This document shows, in pieces, positions 6,849-11,067 of a stretch of 11,067 nt of DNA. Under the pieces are notes generated by a model, which searched no databases, was not told the origin of the DNA, and saw nothing but the letters and a program-made list of their open reading frames with translations. Origin of the DNA: JBFMAP01 sp964632135 (GTDB lineage: Archaea; Micrarchaeota; Micrarchaeia; Burarchaeales; JBFMAP01); NCBI GenBank assembly GCA_964632135.1, contig CAZWEI010000041.1, positions 1 through 11,067 on the forward strand, read 5' to 3'. The translations under genes were made by a program, and so were the position numbers. How positions within the stretch are numbered: the stretch's first letter is position 1; each line of letters starts with the position of its first letter.

Positions 6849-7910
6849 TCAATCGAGTCCAAGTTCTTTGAGATGCTTTATCACTTTCTCGGAAGTCCTG
6901 CCGTCCCCGTACGGGTTCTGCGCCGCCCTCATCTTGTCCGCAAGGCCGGACTCGCGCAGCATCTTTATGTAATACCTTATCAGTCCCGGCTCTGTGCCAG
7001 CGAGTATGTTGCTGCCGGCTATCACGCTCTCCCAGAGTTCCGTGGAGTCGCGTATGCTCAGGCACGGGGTCTTCAGCGTTATCGCCTCCTGGACCGCGCC
7101 CCCGGAATCGCTCGCGAGAAGGCGCGCGTTCGCGAGCAGGTTCAGGAAATCCAGGTAGCCAAGAGGCGGTGTCCGTATTATGTTTGAAGGCAGGCGAACA
7201 CCCATCTCGTTCAGCCTCTTGCTCGTGCGCGGGTGCACCGGAAACACAACATCCCCGACCCCGTCAAATGCGCTCGCTATTTTTGCAAGAGTCCTCACAT
7301 TATCCACGTTCTCCTGCCTGTGCGTTGTGAGAAGGATGTAATCACCCCTGCGCACGCCGAGCCCGCCCAGTATTTTCGTTTTCAGCGCGCGGGCCCTGTT
7401 CCGCAGGCACACGTCCACGGACGTAAGCCCGACGACAAAAACGTTTCTCGTTATTCCCTCGCTCTCAAGATGCTTTCTCGTGAGCTCGCTTATCGCGAAT
7501 AGAATCTCGCTTGCCTTGTCGGTCTCGACCCTGTTCCTTTCCTCGGGCATGCGCTCGTCGAAACTGCGCGCGCCGGCCTCGACATGAATAACCTTGCTTC
7601 CGGCTTCCTTTGCGGCAAGCGCGCCTGCGAGCGTGGTGTTCACGTCCCCGTACACGAGCACGTAGTCCGGCTTTTTCTTTTCCAACTGTGCCTTTATCGC
7701 GCGCGTGAGCGCAGCGGGGTCAGAGGACTTCACGTCCAAGTAGTAGTCAGGCTTCCTCAGTTTGAACTCCTCAAAAAATACGTCCACCATCTCGCGCGAG
7801 TAGTGCTGCGTCGTGAACATGAACTCGTGCTCAAAATCCGAATCGAGCATCGGGATGAGAAGGGACATCTTTATTATTTCGGGCCTTGTCCCGAGGATGG
7901 TGAGTATCAA
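6849..7910 (-). CDS. WecB-like non-hydrolysing UDP-GlcNAc 2-epimerase
   Basis: This 353-residue enzyme should interconvert a UDP-GlcNAc-type sugar and its C2 epimer (UDP-ManNAc or a derivative) in the cytoplasm. It begins with GTRPEIIK (7-14). The residues equivalent to the known WecB active site are present: D89 in YGDVNTT, E111 in HVEAG, the PEERNR Glu pair 123/124, and H197 in LLTTHRQEN. SDSGGAVQEA (267-276) is a shifted form of SDSGGIQEEA, and the usual TERPE reads TELWE (290-294), so UDP-sugar contacts may be altered. The start is a TTG at 7910 that overlaps the previous stop as TTGA, with GTGAT at 7916-7920 five bases upstream. No ATG lies before GTRPE. The overlap with the Gfo/Idh gene suggests consecutive steps, as for WbpI (acting on UDP-GlcNAc3NAcA) or WbjD. 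UDP-ManNAc formation is the simplest reading. Confidence 0.88.
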   Translation of the reverse strand: MILTILGTRPEIIKMSLLIPMLDSDFEHEFMFTTQHYSREMVDVFFEEFKLRKPDYYLDVKSSDPAALTRAIKAQLEKKKPDYVLVYGDVNTTLAGALAAKEAGSKVIHVEAGARSFDERMPEERNRVETDKASEILFAISELTRKHLESEGITRNVFVVGLTSVDVCLRNRARALKTKILGGLGVRRGDYILLTTHRQENVDNVRTLAKIASAFDGVGDVVFPVHPRTSKRLNEMGVRLPSNIIRTPPLGYLDFLNLLANARLLASDSGGAVQEAITLKTPCLSIRDSTELWESVIAGSNILAGTEPGLIRYYIKMLRESGLADKMRAAQNPYGDGRTSEKVIKHLKELGLD

Positions 7911-8857
7911 TCCGCATCACGCCCGACATCGACGAGTTTTCCGGATTCGGCGGACTTGAGGGCAGCCAGCGCAATCCTCAGCGCTGCAGTCGCGTCTTTC
8001 GCGCCAACAAGCGGCTTCTTTCCATCCCTCACACATTCCATAAAGTGGAGCAGTTCTGCGAAAAGCGGTTCGGTGTGCCTGAGCGGCAGCATATCAGTGG
8101 TGTACGAGGGCGTGCGCTCCTGCCTGAAGTTGCCGTACGCGCGCACCTCGTTCCTCATCAGGTCGGCGCTGTAGACCTTTGCGCGCGTGATGGCCTCTAT
8201 CGTCCTCATCTTGAAGGGCGTGAGCCAGTTGAGCGTGAGCTGCGCGCTCGCGCCGCCGTCGAGCACCATTAGGAGCTCCGCGCAGTCCTCGTTGGCCCCG
8301 TCCCCGGAAGTCGTGCAGAAGACCTTTCTTATCTCCCTGCCGCTCAGATACCTCGCGAGGTCGATGTCGTGGATTCCTATGTCAAGGACCACGCCGACGT
8401 CCCTTGTCTGCGGGGGCATTGGCCCGACGCGCGTGAACGAGAGCGAAACTATCTTCTCGTTTTTAAGCGCGTCCTTCATCGTCTGGACAGCCTGGTTGAA
8501 GCGCTCCACGTGGCCGACCATCAGCGTGAGCCCGCTCTTTTCAGCTGCCGACGTCACCCTGCGCGCTGCCTCGAGGCTGTGCGCGATTGGCTTCTCGACG
8601 AAAACATGCTTTCCCGCGCCGAGCGCCTGGAGCGCCGCGCTCTCGTGAAGTTTCGTCGGAAGGCATATATCGACGGCGTCTACCCTCTCGCGCGCGAGCA
8701 TCTCATTGAGCGTTTTGTAGAATTTCGCTCCATAGCGTTTTGCGAGTTCCTCTGTTTTCGGGTTTATGTCGCATACCGCGGCAAGCTCGACGTCCTTCAT
8801 CATCGAAAGCACGCGCATATGGTTCGAGCCCATGTTGCCGATTCCCGCGATGCCCAT
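7907..8857 (-). CDS. Gfo/Idh/MocA-family sugar oxidoreductase
   Basis: This is a Gfo/Idh/MocA-family NAD(P)-dependent oxidoreductase, about 316 residues from the ATG at 8857. It has the dinucleotide motif AGIGNMG (4-10), an acidic residue ending strand 2 (AVCDIN), the family signature VFVEKP with K89, GHVERFNQ (115-122), and the C-terminal-domain set LDIGIHDIDLARYL (D159, H163, D164) that usually lines the active site. GGTGAT at 8867-8872 lies nine bases before this ATG. In-frame TTGs at 8866 and 8863 and a GTG at 8878 are possible longer starts; MLRMGIAGIG from TTG 8866 would also look normal. In glycan clusters such enzymes oxidise or reduce an NDP-sugar, usually at C3 (WbpB on UDP-GlcNAcA, KijD10 as a ketoreductase). 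It overlaps the 2-epimerase by 4 nt. The exact substrate is inferred, not seen. Confidence 0.87.
   Translation of the reverse strand: MGIAGIGNMGSNHMRVLSMMKDVELAAVCDINPKTEELAKRYGAKFYKTLNEMLARERVDAVDICLPTKLHESAALQALGAGKHVFVEKPIAHSLEAARRVTSAAEKSGLTLMVGHVERFNQAVQTMKDALKNEKIVSLSFTRVGPMPPQTRDVGVVLDIGIHDIDLARYLSGREIRKVFCTTSGDGANEDCAELLMVLDGGASAQLTLNWLTPFKMRTIEAITRAKVYSADLMRNEVRAYGNFRQERTPSYTTDMLPLRHTEPLFAELLHFMECVRDGKKPLVGAKDATAALRIALAALKSAESGKLVDVGRDAD
7916..7920 (-). promoter_or_regulatory. GTGAT site supporting a TTG start
   Basis: GTGAT on the minus strand lies five bases before the TTG at 7910 and matches part of the sequence complementary to the archaeal 16S 3' end (GGAGGTGAT). It sits in the last codons of the oxidoreductase gene and supports the TTG start of the 2-epimerase, together with the TTGA stop/start overlap. 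Confidence 0.45.
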
Positions 8858-8859
8858 TC

Positions 8860-8897
8860 TCAACAAATCACCACTCACGAATCAAATCGCCGCTCAC
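8860..8897 (-). repeat. Imperfect 19-bp tandem repeat at a gene junction
   Basis: On the minus strand GTGAGCGGCGATTTG (from 8897) is followed 19 bases later by GTGAGTGGTGATTTG (from 8878), matching at 13 of 15 positions with two C/T differences. The second copy holds the GGTGAT ribosome-binding site of the oxidoreductase. It looks like a short duplication of the junction that has since diverged. Confidence 0.6.
8867..8872 (-). promoter_or_regulatory. GGTGAT ribosome-binding site
   Basis: GGTGAT on the minus strand lies nine bases before the ATG at 8857 and only three before the TTG at 8863, which favours the ATG as start of the oxidoreductase. It also forms part of the distal arm of a possible alternative hairpin with bases 8899-8906. 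Confidence 0.55.
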
Positions 8898-8906
8898 AGC
8901 GATTTG
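8883..8906 (-). promoter_or_regulatory. Perfect 8-bp hairpin across the gene 9/gene 8 junction
   Basis: CAAATCGC and GCGATTTG form a perfect 8-bp inverted repeat around an eight-base loop. The loop contains the TGA stop of the SDR gene (8894-8896). There is no T tract after it, so it does not look like a terminator. The arm nearer the SDR gene could pair instead with GTGATTTG at 8864-8871, which carries the ribosome-binding site of the next gene. A role in translational coupling is inference. Confidence 0.5.
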
Positions 8907-9877
8907 CTCACCTGCATCGGCTGGAGAAACTCCTTGTTTTCCACGCACCAGTCCACGGTTTTTCTGAGTCCCTGCTCGAAACTGTGCCTCGGCTCCCAGC
9001 CCAAAACGCGCTTGGCCTTGGACACGTCCGCGTGCAGCACTGGCACTTCGCCGGGGCGGGGCTGCGCGTGCTCTATCCTGCTTTTGGAGCCCGTCATTTC
9101 GATTATCATTTTTGCGACGTCCAGTATCCTCGCCGGCTTTCCGGACGCTATGTTTACGGCCTCCCCGTCCAGTTTGTCGCTTCCTGCAACCAGTGCAACC
9201 GCATCAGCTGCGTCCTCCACGAAAACGTAATCCCTTTTCTGCTCCCCGCTTCCGCTGACCGGGAGCGGCTTGTCCTCAAGCGCGAGAAGTATGAATTTAG
9301 GTATCACCGCGTACATGAGCGGTCTCGGGCCGAACAGGTTGAACAGCCTGACCGCGCTGAATTTGATTCCGTATGAGACGTGGTACGAGTAGGCGACAAG
9401 TTCGCCCGCGCCCTTGCTCGCGCCGTACGGCGAGCGCGGGTAAAAACCGTGCTCCTCTGTGATGGGCAGGCTTTTCACGGTCCCGTATGCCTCGGACGAG
9501 TTTATGTACACGAATTTTTTCACATCGCCCGCGCGCGCAGCCTCGAGAATATTGAACGTCCCGTCCACGTTGGTCTCCCAGACCTCCCGCGGATACTGGA
9601 CGCTGTACGGCACGTGCCCCATCGCGGCCGCGTGAATCACGATGTCCTGGTTCTTCAGAGCCTGGTGGCAGTCGCGGGTGTTCCTTATGTCGCCCCAGAA
9701 AATCGATATCCCGTTGCATTTTTTCAGGTTGTTCAGTTTATTCTCCGAGTGGCTTCTCCTCTCCATCACGCTCAGTTCGGCATTTTCGCCCATCAGCCTC
9801 TCGGCGATGTGCGAGCCGAGGTTTCCGCCGCCCCCGGTTATCAATACCCTCTTCCCTTCCAAAGATTTCGAGCCCAT
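8894..9877 (-). CDS. Extended SDR NDP-sugar epimerase/dehydratase
   Basis: This 327-residue extended short-chain dehydrogenase/reductase acts on a nucleotide sugar in the cytoplasm. TGGGGNLGSH (14-23) is the NAD site, and the catalytic set is S127-S128-E129 with Y151 and K155 in SPYGASK. The NSSEAYG and FYPRSPY context recalls 4,6-dehydratases such as GDP-mannose dehydratase, where a Glu takes part in catalysis, and differs from the SSSSVYG of the epimerase at 3484-4413. However, the C-terminus (RPGEVPVLHADVSKAKRVLGWEP) is common in 4-epimerases, so dehydratase versus epimerase is open. A UDP-glucuronate decarboxylase-like role is a weaker option. The ATG at 9877 directly precedes the first strand, has no ribosome-binding site, and has a TATA-like box about 30 bp upstream. 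It heads the minus-strand operon, before the Gfo/Idh and 2-epimerase genes. Confidence 0.87.
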   Translation of the reverse strand: MGSKSLEGKRVLITGGGGNLGSHIAERLMGENAELSVMERRSHSENKLNNLKKCNGISIFWGDIRNTRDCHQALKNQDIVIHAAAMGHVPYSVQYPREVWETNVDGTFNILEAARAGDVKKFVYINSSEAYGTVKSLPITEEHGFYPRSPYGASKGAGELVAYSYHVSYGIKFSAVRLFNLFGPRPLMYAVIPKFILLALEDKPLPVSGSGEQKRDYVFVEDAADAVALVAGSDKLDGEAVNIASGKPARILDVAKMIIEMTGSKSRIEHAQPRPGEVPVLHADVSKAKRVLGWEPRHSFEQGLRKTVDWCVENKEFLQPMQVSKSL

Positions 9878-9903
9878 AAAACCACTTTTTAAATTGGTGC
9901 ATA

Positions 9904-9911
9904 CTATTTAA
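9904..9911 (-). promoter_or_regulatory. TATA-like box at the head of the operon
   Basis: On the minus strand TTAAATAG is centred about 30 bp before the ATG at 9877, in an A/T-rich patch of an otherwise GC-rich region. This places transcription start within a few bases of the ATG, consistent with a leaderless or nearly leaderless mRNA. A second A/T run, TTTAAAAA at 9886-9893, is too close to the ATG to be the TATA box for this start. Confidence 0.5.
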
Positions 9912-9989
9912 TGAATTTATTGACGCCAACTCCTGCCGTTTTAACAGGTGGATACGGCGCACACACTGGAAAGCTAGTCTCCGCGCGCC

Positions 9990-9997
9990 TTTTTATA
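9990..9997 (+). promoter_or_regulatory. TATA-like box for tnpB
   Basis: TTTTTATA is centred 25 bp before the tnpB ATG at 10019, directly after a GC-rich run. There is no ribosome-binding site before the ATG, so tnpB is probably transcribed as a leaderless message from this box. It is divergent from the operon promoter about 90 bp away. Confidence 0.55.
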
Positions 9998-10003
9998 CGG
10001 CAC

Positions 10004-10018
10004 GATTGACAGACAATC
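10004..10018 (+). repeat. 5-bp inverted repeat abutting the tnpB ATG
   Basis: GATTG and CAATC are separated by five bases and end exactly one base before the tnpB ATG. The arms fall between the TATA-like box and the first codon, where a repressor could block initiation. Arms of five bases occur by chance often enough that this is only a candidate operator. Confidence 0.3.
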
Positions 10019-11067
10019 ATGCACGCATACAAGTTCAGGCTCTATCCTTCAAAAGCCCAAGAGAAAGAACTCAATTCTCACCTATGGCAATCAAAGGAGC
10101 TGTGGAACGGGATGCTTGCGTTTTCAAAGGAACTGTATAAACATTACGGAAAGTTTCCAACGAAAAAAACCCTCATAGAATTCGTCAAGCACAGCGGCCT
10201 TTATTCACAAACTGGGCAGGCAGTTGCAAACAGGCTCTTCGACGCTTTATGGAAAAAGAATAGAGGCTTTCCGCGTTTCAAGTCCTTCGACAGGATGAAG
10301 AGCCTCCTTTATCCGCAGTTTGGCTTTTCCCTTGGGAAGAAGCTTAAGGTCACTCCGTTCGGAGAGATTTCAATCAAGAAGCACCGCGAGATTGAAGGAA
10401 TTATCAAAACGCTGACCTTGAAGCGGGAGGCTTCAGGCAAGTGGTTTGCAATCTTCTGCGTTCAGAAGGAGAAAGCGCAGTCAAGGGAAAACGAAGGAGA
10501 GAAAGTGGGTATAGACCTGGGCTTGACAAACTTTGCGGCACTGTCAAATGGAAGGCTCATCAAGAACCCAAGGCACTTCAAAAAACACGAGGAGCGCCTT
10601 GCGCTCCTGCAAAGAAACCTCTCAAGGCGCAAAAAAGGCAGCAAAAACAGGAAGAAAGCGAAATTGAAAGTCGCAGTGGAACACGAGATTATTTCAAATT
10701 GCAGGAGTGATTTCCTCCACAAATTATCAAATGAGCTTGTGAACAGCTATTCTCTGATTGCGTTGGAGAACCTCAGGAGCAAGGAGATGGCAGAGCATAA
10801 ATTTGGAAAGTCAATACACGATGCGGCTTGGAATAGGTTTGCGAACATGATTGCATACAAGGCGGAAGGAGCCGGGTGCAGGATAGTGTTCGTGAATCCA
10901 CGAAATACGACGAAGGAATGCAGCTGTTGCGGCGCAGTTGTAGAAAAGACGCTTTCGGAAAGGACGTATGCATGCCCTTTCTGCGGGCTTTCGGTAAATA
11001 GGGATATAAATGCCGCGATAAACATACTCACAAGAGCTACCGCAGGAACTGCGGGAAGTAACGCTTC
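10019..11067 (+). CDS. tnpB: IS605/IS1341-type TnpB RNA-guided nuclease, 3' end cut
   Basis: This is TnpB, the transposon-encoded RNA-guided DNA nuclease of IS200/IS605-type elements and relative of Cas12. The frame is open from the ATG at 10019 to the window edge (349 codons). The N-terminus MHAYKFRLYPSKAQEKEL is typical. The RuvC-like triad is intact: D166 in GIDLGLTNF, E250 in ALENLRSKEM and D329 in NRDINAAINIL. A zinc ribbon is formed by C301/C304 and C319/C322. SDFLHKLSNELV and NRFANMIAYKAEGAGCRIVFVNP are further family segments. Only the extreme C-terminus appears to be missing, so the protein looks functional. No TnpA transposase gene is visible; it may lie downstream or be absent (IS1341 type). 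My hand count over the first 120 bases gives about 44% GC, below the glycan genes, which agrees with mobile origin. Confidence 0.95.
   Translation, partial: MHAYKFRLYPSKAQEKELNSHLWQSKELWNGMLAFSKELYKHYGKFPTKKTLIEFVKHSGLYSQTGQAVANRLFDALWKKNRGFPRFKSFDRMKSLLYPQFGFSLGKKLKVTPFGEISIKKHREIEGIIKTLTLKREASGKWFAIFCVQKEKAQSRENEGEKVGIDLGLTNFAALSNGRLIKNPRHFKKHEERLALLQRNLSRRKKGSKNRKKAKLKVAVEHEIISNCRSDFLHKLSNELVNSYSLIALENLRSKEMAEHKFGKSIHDAAWNRFANMIAYKAEGAGCRIVFVNPRNTTKECSCCGAVVEKTLSERTYACPFCGLSVNRDINAAINILTRATAGTAGSNA
11040..11054 (+). ncRNA. Possible start of the TnpB guide-RNA scaffold
   Basis: CCGCAG-GAA-CTGCGG is a perfect 6-bp stem with a three-base loop inside the last visible codons of tnpB (…TAGTAG…). 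In IS605-type elements the omega-RNA (reRNA) scaffold overlaps the tnpB 3' end and continues into the right end, so a hairpin here is where one would expect it. Only this one stem is in the window; the guide part is not visible. Confidence 0.35.

Larger units (their letters stand above)
9892..11067 (+). mobile_element. Insertion sequence of IS605/IS1341 type, left end not fixed
   Basis: The tnpB gene implies an insertion sequence whose left end must lie between the divergent operon promoter and base 10018, and whose right end is beyond the window. Within the upstream stretch I see a 5-bp stem GCCGT/ACGGC around 9935-9957 that could belong to a left-end hairpin. I cannot identify the cleavage site or the target-adjacent motif, so the left boundary given here is only an outer limit. 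Confidence 0.5.

Noticed and set aside
8883..8906. The 8-bp junction hairpin as a transcription terminator
   Set aside because: No T tract follows on the minus strand and the next gene begins within about 30 bases, so a translational role is more likely than termination.
8369..9376. A 335-codon open frame on the plus strand, opposite the oxidoreductase and SDR genes
   Set aside because: It crosses the junction of two clear genes, is rich in Arg and His as expected of antisense reading of GC-rich codons, and shows no family motif.
10441..10722. Open frames on both strands within tnpB
   Set aside because: They are shadows of TnpB, whose own frame continues through with conserved motifs on both sides.
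1..11067. CRISPR array, tRNA or rRNA genes
   Set aside because: I saw no regularly spaced direct repeats beyond the two short junction duplications, and no tRNA- or rRNA-like segments; the window is almost entirely coding.

Overview
This window looks archaeal. The genes at the head of transcription units have a TATA-like box about 25-30 bp before the start codon and no Shine-Dalgarno site, which suggests leaderless mRNA. Genes inside the main operon instead carry GGTG, GTGAT or GGAGGT sites that match the archaeal 16S 3' end. ATA (Ile) and AGG/AGA (Arg) codons are common, and two internal genes probably start with TTG. I cannot name the lineage from this sequence. The glycan genes are GC-rich and the transposon gene at the right end is visibly less so.

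Layout: the left edge holds the 3' part of a plus-strand glycosyltransferase (1-1067). It converges, 4 bp apart, on an eight-gene minus-strand block (1072-9877). In transcription order the block is: an extended SDR NDP-sugar epimerase/dehydratase (8894-9877), a Gfo/Idh/MocA oxidoreductase (7907-8857), a WecB-like UDP-GlcNAc 2-epimerase (6849-7910), two family-4 glycosyltransferases (5572-6813 and 4436-5575), a WbpP/TviC-like epimerase (3484-4413), a WbpA/TviB-like nucleotide-sugar dehydrogenase (2130-3479) and a further family-4 glycosyltransferase (1072-2115). Junctions range from 4-nt overlaps to gaps of a few dozen bases, as in an operon, but the last gene also has its own likely TATA box. 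A divergent, IS605/IS1341-type tnpB (10019 to beyond the window) starts 141 bp from the head of the operon.

Function: this is a sugar-nucleotide and glycan-assembly locus. The dehydrogenase and the WbpP/TviC-like epimerase fit a UDP-GlcNAcA/UDP-GalNAcA route. The SDR, Gfo/Idh enzyme and 2-epimerase fit a second modified acetamido sugar, either a ManNAc-type uronate or a 6-deoxy-HexNAc. Four GT-B glycosyltransferases would build the chain. No flippase, polymerase or oligosaccharyltransferase is visible, so I cannot tell S-layer or archaellin glycosylation from a surface polysaccharide.

I do not see a clearly new defence or mobile system. The more unusual signals are: a glycosyltransferase with Cys in place of the first Glu of the EX7E motif; a dehydrogenase with Trp and Asn beside its catalytic Cys; a junction RNA that could form two mutually exclusive hairpins, one of which hides a ribosome-binding site; an 18-bp-period duplication of a gene's last codons; and a complete-looking TnpB without a visible TnpA.
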